The notes beneath the pieces were generated by a model that saw only the letters and a list, made by a program, of their open reading frames with translations, had not been told where the DNA came from and searched no databases. Shown one piece after another: positions 12,429 through 18,828 of a stretch of DNA of 43,328 nt. The stretch comes from a virus, in the IMG/VR virus record IMGVR_UViG_3300010373_000073, positions 1 through 43,328 of that record; one strand, 5' to 3'. A program made the position numbers and the translations under genes. Numbering within the stretch: position 1 is the first letter of the stretch; the number at the start of each line of letters is the position of its first letter.

Positions 12429-12613
12429 CAGAGGTCGGCGACGACCGATTCGGCGAACTTGAGTGCGTTGTCGAGGTCGGTGACAGCCGTCTTGACTGAC
12501 GCCGGGATGGGTAGCAGCGCGTCGTATTTGGCGACGATCGCTACCACTTCCTCGACCTTTTCGATGTCGGCCTGGACCTCGGCGAGGTTGAGGCCGGAGA
12601 GGACGTTTGCCAT
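12428..12613 (-). CDS. 61-aa helical protein ahead of holin
   Basis: ATG 12613 with GAAAGGAAC upstream. It starts MANVLSGLNLAEVQADIEKV and is amphipathic helical throughout, without a membrane span. The stop overlaps the holin ATG by one base, so the two are translationally coupled. It may modulate holin timing; no family recognised. Confidence 0.65.
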   Translation of the reverse strand: MANVLSGLNLAEVQADIEKVEEVVAIVAKYDALLPIPASVKTAVTDLDNALKFAESVVADL

Positions 12614-12633
12614 GTGCGCGGTTCCTTTCGGGG

Positions 12634-12855
12634 TTACGAGCCGGGCGCGGGTGCGGGGGGCTCGAGGTTTTGCAGCGACGTGATGGCTGCGGTGACGGCC
12701 GACTCGTCGGCAGCGGCCAAGGTGACTGACTGGCCGGCGATCAGCTGCTGGATGTAGGGCGCGAGCACGTTCACCGCGGCGGTGATCTCCGCGGCGAAGT
12801 TGTCGAGGTCGGCCTGGGCGATCTGCACCTGGCCGGTGGGTTCACTGCTGGTCAT
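12634..12855 (-). CDS. 73-aa helical protein of lysis region
   Basis: ATG 12855 overlaps the previous stop as ATGA and has AAGGAAC upstream. It is an acidic helical protein (LDNFAAEITAAVNVLAPYIQ) with a Pro-rich end, and looks similar in size and style to the 61-aa protein that follows. No family recognised. Confidence 0.6.
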   Translation of the reverse strand: MTSSEPTGQVQIAQADLDNFAAEITAAVNVLAPYIQQLIAGQSVTLAAADESAVTAAITSLQNLEPPAPAPGS

Positions 12856-13079
12856 GCTGTTCCTTTCGGAGGGGTTGGCGGCTGCGGATGTGCAGCCAGT
12901 TGCTGCAGGCCGTGGATGGCCTGCCGCAAGTTATGGGTGCGTGCGGGCGGTAGCCGCCGGCACGGTGGGAATGAGAATCGGGCGGTGGGAAATTCGGCCT
13001 TGTCGATGCCGTGCGCGAGCAGCACCAGTCCGCCGACGCCGATGAAGACGCCGATGACAATGCCGAGAATGAAAGTCAC
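12852..13079 (-). CDS. Single-span membrane protein (75 aa)
   Basis: GTG 13079 overlaps the lysB stop as GTGA. One N-terminal membrane helix (FILGIVIGVFIGVGGLVLLA) is followed by a basic, Pro-rich tail with no clear fold. With its position between lysB and the holin it may be a membrane accessory of lysis, or an antiholin. Confidence 0.65.
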   Translation of the reverse strand: MTFILGIVIGVFIGVGGLVLLAHGIDKAEFPTARFSFPPCRRLPPARTHNLRQAIHGLQQLAAHPQPPTPPKGTA

Positions 13080-13963
13080 AGTGCAGCCGCCAATTCCATG
13101 AGGTACTGCGCGGCTGCAGCGACGCAGCCCTGGTTGGCGTACTGCCAGTGAGGTGCCCCGAGCCCGGCCGCCGCGAAGGTGATTCCGTTGACGATCTCCT
13201 CGATCATGCCGATCGGCACCAGCAGGTCCGCGGCGATGTCGACGAAGGTGAAGAACGATCCGTTTTCGATGAAGCTGTAGATCGAGGTGCCGACCTTCCC
13301 GGGGTCGGCCTCCGCGGTCCAGGGCGTGGTTCCCACGGGCGCGGAGGCGTAGAGGTCGCCGGGCAGTGCGAACGACATGACGATCGGCTTCCCGAACTGG
13401 TTGGGCTGATTGGTTTGCGCCTCAGTGAGGTCCAGCGGCCCGGCGATGCCGCCGGTGACAAAGCCGTCCTCAGTTCCAGGAACCGGGATCTGTTGGAAAA
13501 CATTGCCGTTGGCCACGCCGGGGCAGCGCATGGGGTCTCCGAAGTTCACCACCGACAGCAGATCGGGTAACCGGTGGTGCAGCACGCCGTCTTCGGCGAG
13601 GATGTCCTGCTGGTAGACGATCCCGGTGGCCAGTGCGCCCTGCGAATAGCCGGACAGCGAGAACGGGCCCGACGCATGCACGGGGGCCTGGTAGTCGGCT
13701 GATGCGGGACCGCCGAGCGCCGCGATAATCTGCGCCCGCGCGTTCTGCACCGACGGGTTCATCGGGAACACCGCGGCCGGGTAGCCGATGGGCTGCCAAA
13801 TCCACGGCGGCCCAGCGGTTTCGAGCCCGTCGAGTTTGTCGGCGACGATTTGCCAGGGGTTGATGCCGCCGACCATACTGCCGAGCATTCCGGAGAAGCC
13901 TGCTGTCGAAGCGGGATCGGGGTCGCCGGTCCCGTTGACGGTGATCAGGACCGGCGTGGTCAC
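13076..13963 (-). CDS. lysB: Lysin B, mycolylarabinogalactan esterase
   Basis: 295 residues from GTG 13963 (GTGA overlap). An alpha/beta hydrolase: nucleophile S107 in G-Y-S-Q-G, a likely acid D203 (ALPGDLYA) and histidine H272 (APHWQYANQG). The N-terminal VLITVNGTGDPDP is the oxyanion-side motif usual in LysB. It cleaves the ester link between mycolic acids and arabinogalactan, which only mycolate-containing hosts have. There is no signal peptide, as in other LysB proteins. It ensures rapid separation of the outer mycomembrane after lysin A has cut peptidoglycan. Confidence 0.93.
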   Translation of the reverse strand: MTTPVLITVNGTGDPDPASTAGFSGMLGSMVGGINPWQIVADKLDGLETAGPPWIWQPIGYPAAVFPMNPSVQNARAQIIAALGGPASADYQAPVHASGPFSLSGYSQGALATGIVYQQDILAEDGVLHHRLPDLLSVVNFGDPMRCPGVANGNVFQQIPVPGTEDGFVTGGIAGPLDLTEAQTNQPNQFGKPIVMSFALPGDLYASAPVGTTPWTAEADPGKVGTSIYSFIENGSFFTFVDIAADLLVPIGMIEEIVNGITFAAAGLGAPHWQYANQGCVAAAAQYLMELAAAL

Positions 13964-14319
13964 GATGCGGCCGGCGGCTTGTAGTTGACCGAGTTGGGCT
14001 CGTCATCGAGGATTGTCGGATCCTGCTTGTAGACCCATTTTGTGATGGCGCACAGCATGTCCCAGGCGTCCAGCTGGTCGCCGCCCTCGACGAAGGTGTG
14101 TTTGCGCGTGAAGATCTTTGCGAGGGTGACGATCTGGTCGAGCAATGACGCTGACTCGTTCGAGCCTTCGGTAAAGGCGTAATCCTTTAACAGGCCGAGG
14201 ATGTCGGCTTCGTAGAGCATCGCGACTTTGCGGTTCCCGAGCTGGTTGCCGTTGCCGTCTGTGCCATCGAGCTTGTCGGACACCGATTGGGCTGTGGCGT
14301 TGACATTGGGATCGGTCAT
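13960..14319 (-). CDS. Hypothetical protein between lysA and lysB (119 aa)
   Basis: ATG 14319 overlaps the lysA stop as ATGA, and its stop overlaps the lysB GTG. It starts MTDPNVNATAQSVSDKLDG, has SLLDQIVTLAKIFTRKHTFV and WDMLCAITKWVYKQDPT, and reads as a helical soluble protein. Sitting between the two lysins it probably acts in lysis or envelope attack, but no family is recognised. The frame extends upstream to 14604 as an Arg-rich shadow of lysA. Confidence 0.65.
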   Translation of the reverse strand: MTDPNVNATAQSVSDKLDGTDGNGNQLGNRKVAMLYEADILGLLKDYAFTEGSNESASLLDQIVTLAKIFTRKHTFVEGGDQLDAWDMLCAITKWVYKQDPTILDDEPNSVNYKPPAAS

Positions 14320-15209
14320 GAGAATGTTCCTGTCGTGAAGAGTTGTTGAAGTTCGGCCGGGGTGCCGAGGAAGGCGTTGCAGTCCACCGAGAATCCGGCG
14401 ATGATCGCGCGGTCGGTGAACTGCCATGCGGCGGGCGTGCCGCCGCCGTAGGGAGTGAAACCCTCGCCGCAGTCGCCGCCGGCGCTGGCGAAGATCGACG
14501 AGGCGTAATTGGCGCCGGAGATCGGGTAGGCCGACGACACCAGTCCGATCTGGTTGGCTGCGAGCTCGCCGAGGTCGCCGCCGCCGACCTCCGACCAGTA
14601 CCACTCAGGGCAGTAGCCCAGCGTGATGTTGACGCCGCCGGCGTTGAAGCCGTTGGTGACGTTCCAGAAGTTCCCGAGGTTGCCGCTGTTGGCTTCCCAA
14701 TCGAACATCGCGTTAGGACCGCCGCCGTTGTCATTCCACGTCGCCGCCTGGGCACCAGGGTCGTCGGTGGTGACGTAGTGATACCCGAGGCACAGCAGCC
14801 CGTTGTCGGCGCACCAATCGCGCACCGGCGGCCAGAAGGGGTCTTCGTAGTAGGAGCCTTCGCTGACCTTGTGCACGACGGCCGAGAAGCCCTCGGGGAC
14901 AAGCTGGCTCAGGAAATACAGCGCGTCGCCGACGCTGCGCCAGTTGTTGTTGGAGACGTCGGGGTAGAACAGCGCGGTGCTGTCCATCGGCACAGACTCC
15001 AGCGGGGGCGGCGCCGGAGCCGGGCGCACTTCGCCCTCGGTCTCGGTCCAGTGGTCGGCGTGCGCAAGCCGGTCGGTGTAGCGCACCAGGCCGTCGTGGC
15101 TGCGTTGCACCGACCAGCGGAGGCCGTCAGGGCTCGGTACTGCGACGGCGAATGATCCTGCTTGGTAGCGGATTTCGCCGACGTGTTCGGGTTCTCCGTT
15201 GTCGTTCAT
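14316..15209 (-). CDS. lysA: Lysin A, GH25 muramidase
   Basis: 297 residues. The first ~70 form a small beta domain and Pro linker (GEIRYQAGSFAVAVPSPDGL), perhaps for wall binding. Residues ~78-290 are a GH25 lysozyme: FYPD84VS at the start of the barrel, then LGYHYVTTDD, the catalytic FD170WE172, and W-Q-F-T-D and D276-C-N-A-F-L-G at the end. It cuts the N-acetylmuramic-N-acetylglucosamine bond. No peptidase or amidase domain is in the same protein; the C39-like gene just upstream may supply it. The ATG directly follows the stop of a 33-residue membrane gene. Confidence 0.9.
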   Translation of the reverse strand: MNDNGEPEHVGEIRYQAGSFAVAVPSPDGLRWSVQRSHDGLVRYTDRLAHADHWTETEGEVRPAPAPPPLESVPMDSTALFYPDVSNNNWRSVGDALYFLSQLVPEGFSAVVHKVSEGSYYEDPFWPPVRDWCADNGLLCLGYHYVTTDDPGAQAATWNDNGGGPNAMFDWEANSGNLGNFWNVTNGFNAGGVNITLGYCPEWYWSEVGGGDLGELAANQIGLVSSAYPISGANYASSIFASAGGDCGEGFTPYGGGTPAAWQFTDRAIIAGFSVDCNAFLGTPAELQQLFTTGTFS

Positions 15210-15311
15210 TTAATCCTCATCTCTGAATAGCGCGGCGAGGAACGCCGTTCCGATGTAATTGGCGAGAAGCACTGCGGCGATGGTGGCCAGTAGCCAGCCC
15301 CACCAGGGCAT
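15210..15311 (-). CDS. 33-aa membrane microprotein ahead of lysA
   Basis: ATG 15311 overlaps the previous stop (TAATG) and its TAA abuts the lysA ATG. The product starts MPWWGWLLATIAAVLLANYI and is one hydrophobic helix with an acidic end (FRDED). Coupling on both sides supports it as real. It may be a small holin or antiholin, or a signal-arrest partner. Confidence 0.6.
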   Translation of the reverse strand: MPWWGWLLATIAAVLLANYIGTAFLAALFRDED

Positions 15312-16261
15312 TAGCCGATCCGCTCGCCGGGGTGTGCGTCGTCGGGCCGGGTGCCAGCCTTCCCGGGGCCCTGGTCGACGCCGTCGACGCTGACCTTGGC
15401 GCGCGGCTTACCGCGTGGGGCTTTGGCCATCACGGGCCCCGTGTTCAGCTCGGGCAGATCGTGCGCCAGCTTTTCGAAGTCGACGCCGGCCGGCCCGTCT
15501 TTGAACATTTCGGCGGTTAGCGCCACGACGGCCACGGTGTTCATCGCCTGATAGAACGGCGCGGTGATGGCGCCCTCGCCGCCCCAGGTGGGCAGCTGAG
15601 CCTCGTTGTAGCTGCTCGCGCCCCACGGGGGGATGTAGTGGCCGCCGATGATCTGGTGACGCCCCTGGACTAAGTGCCATGCGTGACCGGCCTCGAACTG
15701 CTCCTCGGCGTAGTCGGGCACCTGGATGCCGATGCCCACGATCTGGAACAGCGACAACGCGATCAGCATTTCGTCCCAGTCGCCCGGCGTCAGCCCGGCG
15801 TAGGCGATGACCTTGTGCCCATTGCCGTCCGCGTCGATGATGCCCGTCGACTGCCGATACTCGAACAGTTCGTGGACATCGGTACCCTGGTCGGTCGGGT
15901 TCGGTGGTGCATCCGGGTTGGTGATGGCCGAACCGTCTTCGTTGAAGCCTTCGATCTCCGGCCCCGGCTCATATCCGGTGATGGCGCTGTAGTTTTCGGC
16001 GGCCGTCTTGTCGGTGAAGTTGACCGTCACACCGCGCAGCGCGTTGACGTAGCGGACCTCTTCCTGGCTGCCGGCGATCGCGCAATCGCCGAGTGTGGCG
16101 TTGAGGTACAGCTCGGGCTTGACCAGATCCGCGTGCCCGAGTGGGTATTTCAGCGATTCGACCGTCGGTAGGTCGGAGGTGTAGTAGCGGGACAACATCA
16201 GCCGCGGCTGCGCCTGAACTGGCTTGAGGCCGGTCTTGTACTTCCCTGTCCATGTGCTCAC
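15311..16261 (-). CDS. C39-like / papain-like cysteine peptidase
   Basis: 316 residues from GTG 16261, overlapping the previous stop as GTGA. C60 in T-L-G-D-C-A-I-A-G, H208 in I-I-G-G-H-Y-I and a late T-W-G (227) reproduce the C/H/W pattern of a C39-like papain-fold family seen in phage and bacterial proteins (G-D-C ... G-G-H ... W-G). The C-terminal ~60 residues are basic and disordered. Its place next to lysin A suggests a peptidoglycan peptidase that completes a two-gene endolysin. A virion-associated protease is the alternative. Confidence 0.7.
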   Translation of the reverse strand: MSTWTGKYKTGLKPVQAQPRLMLSRYYTSDLPTVESLKYPLGHADLVKPELYLNATLGDCAIAGSQEEVRYVNALRGVTVNFTDKTAAENYSAITGYEPGPEIEGFNEDGSAITNPDAPPNPTDQGTDVHELFEYRQSTGIIDADGNGHKVIAYAGLTPGDWDEMLIALSLFQIVGIGIQVPDYAEEQFEAGHAWHLVQGRHQIIGGHYIPPWGASSYNEAQLPTWGGEGAITAPFYQAMNTVAVVALTAEMFKDGPAGVDFEKLAHDLPELNTGPVMAKAPRGKPRAKVSVDGVDQGPGKAGTRPDDAHPGERIG

Positions 16262-16800
16262 TGCTTCGCCTTTCGGATCATGTTGGCGTGGATAGCGTTG
16301 ATGCGGATGCGCGCCTCGGCTGCTCGGGCGGCGTTGATGGTGACGGTCAGCTCGTTGTCTTGGAGGTGCTCGGCGGCATCGCTCCAGTTCGTCGACCCGC
16401 TCACCAGGACGGTCCCGTCGATCGACATCAGCTTCATGTGCATGATGCGGCCGTGCTCGCTGGTGCCGATCGCCACCGAGGTGTTGGGAAAGTCTGTGGC
16501 GGCCAGCAGTTTCCGCTCGTGGACGCCGCCGGCCTGTGAGCTGTCCAGGGTGAGACGTACGCGGATCGCCGGGTCGGCCATCTTCGCTTTGATCGCGGTG
16601 ACGAGCTCGTCGTCGTCGAGGCCGTACATGGCGACGTCGATCTCGTGGCGCGCGGAGTTGATCAGGAACAGCAGCGCGCCTTTGAGGTCGTCGACCGGCG
16701 AGTAGAAGGTTCGGACGTCGGTCGGGTAGCCCGGGGGGAAGGGTTGCGCTTTGAACTGGTCGAGGATGGCGAGGCTGTGCAGCGGGTGCGGCGTGCTCAC
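16258..16800 (-). CDS. Phospholipase D-like / Nuc-type protein
   Basis: 180 residues from GTG 16800, chosen by its GTGA overlap. It has one HKD motif, H121-x-K123-x4-D128-G-T-x4-G-S-T-N-W-S, with N149-E150, as in the bacterial Nuc endonuclease/PLD family, whose members have one motif and work as dimers. An earlier half-site (FLINSARHEIDVAMYGLDD) fits the fold. There is no signal peptide. It could degrade host DNA or phospholipid late in infection, or act in the virion. A PLD-like gene between tail fibres and lysins is uncommon. Confidence 0.82.
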   Translation of the reverse strand: MSTPHPLHSLAILDQFKAQPFPPGYPTDVRTFYSPVDDLKGALLFLINSARHEIDVAMYGLDDDELVTAIKAKMADPAIRVRLTLDSSQAGGVHERKLLAATDFPNTSVAIGTSEHGRIMHMKLMSIDGTVLVSGSTNWSDAAEHLQDNELTVTINAARAAEARIRINAIHANMIRKAKQ

Positions 16801-16907
16801 CGCGGGTCGTTCTTGTGCAAGATCGACAGGACGAGCCATTCGCCGATCGCGCCCATCGCTATCGCGCCCAGAATGACTAGCAGCGAGTACAGCAGCTCGG
16901 CGAACAT
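16797..16907 (-). CDS. 36-aa membrane microprotein
   Basis: ATG 16907 with GAGGG five bases upstream. The product starts MFAELLYSLLVILGAIAMGA and is one hydrophobic helix with a basic end (LHKNDPR). Its stop overlaps the GTG of the PLD-like gene, so the two are coupled. No known family; possibly part of the membrane set of the lysis module. Confidence 0.65.
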   Translation of the reverse strand: MFAELLYSLLVILGAIAMGAIGEWLVLSILHKNDPR

Positions 16908-16914
16908 GGCACCC

Positions 16915-17190
16915 TCAGGGCATCTCGTCGAGGCCGTGCGGCCATTGAGTGACGTAGCCGCGGCCCTCGTCGTCGGAGGGCCCGACGTGCTCCAAGGCGT
17001 GCTCGGTCATCAGCCGGATTGATTCGGCGCGGTCCGCCGCGGGCTCGTCGTCGGTGCTGGGCGATGTGATGTTCCAGCCGGTGTCGGTGCGTGTGGCCGT
17101 CACCAGCAGCGTGCCGACGCTGTCGTAGAGGTGCATAATGTCCCTGCCGTGCGGGACGATCCGGTGATCGGGGATGACGTCGAATGCCAT
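16915..17190 (-). CDS. Hypothetical protein (91 aa)
   Basis: ATG 17190. It starts MAFDVIPDHRIVPHGRDIMH, then a short beta region (LLVTATRTDTGWNITSPSTD) and an acidic helix (ADRAESIRLMTEHALEHVG). Soluble, no motif recognised. It lies between the fibre and lysis genes, where mycobacteriophages often hold small structural or accessory proteins. Confidence 0.6.
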   Translation of the reverse strand: MAFDVIPDHRIVPHGRDIMHLYDSVGTLLVTATRTDTGWNITSPSTDDEPAADRAESIRLMTEHALEHVGPSDDEGRGYVTQWPHGLDEMP

Positions 17191-17199
17191 CGCAGGCTC

Positions 17200-17541
17200 C
17201 TATGCGGTTATCTGGGGGGTGACGGTGATGGATGCGCCTGTGCCGCTGACGGTGACGTTTCCGCCGGTGAAAGTCGTTGAGCCCACGAAGGTTCCCGACG
17301 TGGACGTTGAGAAGATGCCCGACTCGACGTAGGTGCCGGCCGCGCAGGAGATGCTCACGCTCGACCCATTCACCACACCAGTGGTGCCCGGCGTCCAGGT
17401 GGTTTGCACGCGGGCATAACCGCCGCCCGTAGCCTCGTTGGCGCCGGTAGTCCCCGCTGCCGCGGTGTGCAAGCTGATGTAAGCACCCAGCGCATAGACG
17501 GCATTCGCTGACGCTTGATGTGTTGTGTTGGGAATGCCCAC
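17200..17541 (-). CDS. Small tail-fibre-like protein (113 aa)
   Basis: Starts MGIPNTTHQASANAVYALGA at ATG 17541. It is beta- and Gly/Thr-rich (HTAAAGTTGANEATGGGYAR, then FVGSTTFTGGNVTVSG), a style typical of small fibre or tail-tip proteins annotated as phage tail fibre in mycobacteriophages. It directly follows the minor tail genes, so a virion role is likely. Confidence 0.65.
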   Translation of the reverse strand: MGIPNTTHQASANAVYALGAYISLHTAAAGTTGANEATGGGYARVQTTWTPGTTGVVNGSSVSISCAAGTYVESGIFSTSTSGTFVGSTTFTGGNVTVSGTGASITVTPQITA

Positions 17542-17554
17542 TTCTGGTGCCTTT

Positions 17555-18604
17555 CTACGGATTGAGAGGTAAAGCTATGCCGCCCCAGGGCTGCGATCCG
17601 GTCGCGCTGAACGTCACACTCGAAGCCCCGGCGGCGTAGCCCATCACGGCTGACAGATTGTGGCTTGACACGAATGCCGCGTTGTATTCCTGGGTTTGGT
17701 TGTAGGCGGTGAAATTCGTTGTATAGCCGCCGAATGCCTGCGCGATCACCTGGCCGCTCGCGGATGAGACCGTCATGCTCGGGTTACCCGATGCGCCGCT
17801 GGCCGTGGTCGGGGTTCCGAACGACGCCACGTTGGTGAACGACAGGGAATTCGCCGACGTAGAAGCAGAATTGGACGCAGTGACAGCAATCGTCTGAGCG
17901 CCTGTGGGCGGGTTCAGGAGTCCGAAGACGTACACCGAGGTGAAGAATCCGGAACCCGATTCATAGTTGGAGATCACACCCAACTGGCTCATAGACGTTG
18001 TGCCAACCTTGGCGGTAATCGTCGGGGATGAGTTAGCGATGAAGGGCTGAACGAAAGCGACGATTGCGTTGGCGGCGGCGCCGATGGTGTGCGACCAGCT
18101 CGGCCCGGTCGTGGTGCCCGTATATCCAGCGCCGACAGCATCGAACGCGATGGGAACCGTGAACCCCAGGGACGGTGGTACCGCGAGGCTGAACGCGCCG
18201 GTGGACGCTGACGCGCCGCTGACACCCAGCGTCGGTGCGACGGCGAGGTTGAATCCCGCAGGGACAACGCCAGATCCCCCGAATGCCAGCGACGGCGGCA
18301 CCGCGAACGCCGTGCCGGCGGCCAGATTGCTGTTGTCGCTGAATCCAAGGGTCGGGGCTACTGCGAGGTTGAACCCTGCAGAGGAGGTGGTCATCGCTAT
18401 GGTAAACGCCAGCGACGGACGCACTAACAGGCTCGAACGGGCTGCGGCAGGAGCTCCCAATGTCGGAGCGACGGCTAGCGTGAAACCGACGTTCACCTTG
18501 GGCCACCACCCCTGAAGCGGGGGCCCCGTGTTCACAGGTTGCCCAGTATTCGCAGGCGGCGGAGTGCTTCCTAGCGTAAACGGAAGGGTGTACGGGAGCG
18601 GCAC
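17555..18604 (-). CDS. Minor tail protein with beta repeats
   Basis: 349 residues. The start MPLPYTLPFTLGSTPPPANT is followed by six imperfect repeats ending about residue 150, core (F/S)-x-L-A-V-x-P-(T/S)-L-(G/A)-F: GFTLAVAPTLG, SLLVRPSLAF, GFNLAVAPTLGF, TAFAVPPSLAF, GFNLAVAPTLGV, FSLAVPPSLGF. The C-terminal ~190 residues are a single beta domain (NPPTGAQTIAVTASN ... QPWGGIALPLNP) similar to the end of the 582-residue minor tail protein upstream. It is probably a tail-tip adhesin. The ATG overlaps the previous stop by one base. Confidence 0.75.
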   Translation of the reverse strand: MPLPYTLPFTLGSTPPPANTGQPVNTGPPLQGWWPKVNVGFTLAVAPTLGAPAAARSSLLVRPSLAFTIAMTTSSAGFNLAVAPTLGFSDNSNLAAGTAFAVPPSLAFGGSGVVPAGFNLAVAPTLGVSGASASTGAFSLAVPPSLGFTVPIAFDAVGAGYTGTTTGPSWSHTIGAAANAIVAFVQPFIANSSPTITAKVGTTSMSQLGVISNYESGSGFFTSVYVFGLLNPPTGAQTIAVTASNSASTSANSLSFTNVASFGTPTTASGASGNPSMTVSSASGQVIAQAFGGYTTNFTAYNQTQEYNAAFVSSHNLSAVMGYAAGASSVTFSATGSQPWGGIALPLNP

Positions 18605-18828
18605 TACTGCGCCTCATGCTCGCGGACGGCCACGATCATCGCCCGCATCCGCGCCGTGTGGTCGGGATCGTCGTAGTTGTCGGCGTGGTGAGCGATCAGT
18701 GCTTCGATGCGCGCCTCGTCTCGGACCTTGGCGCAGTGCAGCTCGACGCCATCGGTGAACTCGATGCCCCACAAGTCGTCGCGCACCGAGTAGACCCGCG
18801 TAACCTGATGTGCCACTTGATCTGCCAT
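18604..18828 (-). CDS. Small protein between minor tail genes (74 aa)
   Basis: ATG 18828 overlaps the previous stop by one base. It starts MADQVAHQVTRVYSVRDDLW and continues with a short beta segment and an acidic/His-rich helix (IEALIAHHADNYDDPDHTAR). Its stop overlaps the next ATG, so it is a coupled small gene, possibly a fibre chaperone. No family recognised. Confidence 0.6.
   Translation of the reverse strand: MADQVAHQVTRVYSVRDDLWGIEFTDGVELHCAKVRDEARIEALIAHHADNYDDPDHTARMRAMIVAVREHEAQ

Noticed and set aside
12850-13080. A second holin of r1t type
   Set aside because: Only one membrane helix and a Pro-rich tail; the 80-aa protein at 12186-12428 fits r1t-type holin better.
13960-14604. 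Long start for the 119-aa gene between the lysins
   Set aside because: The extra N-terminus is Arg-rich and lies over lysA; ATG 14319 makes the expected ATGA overlap.
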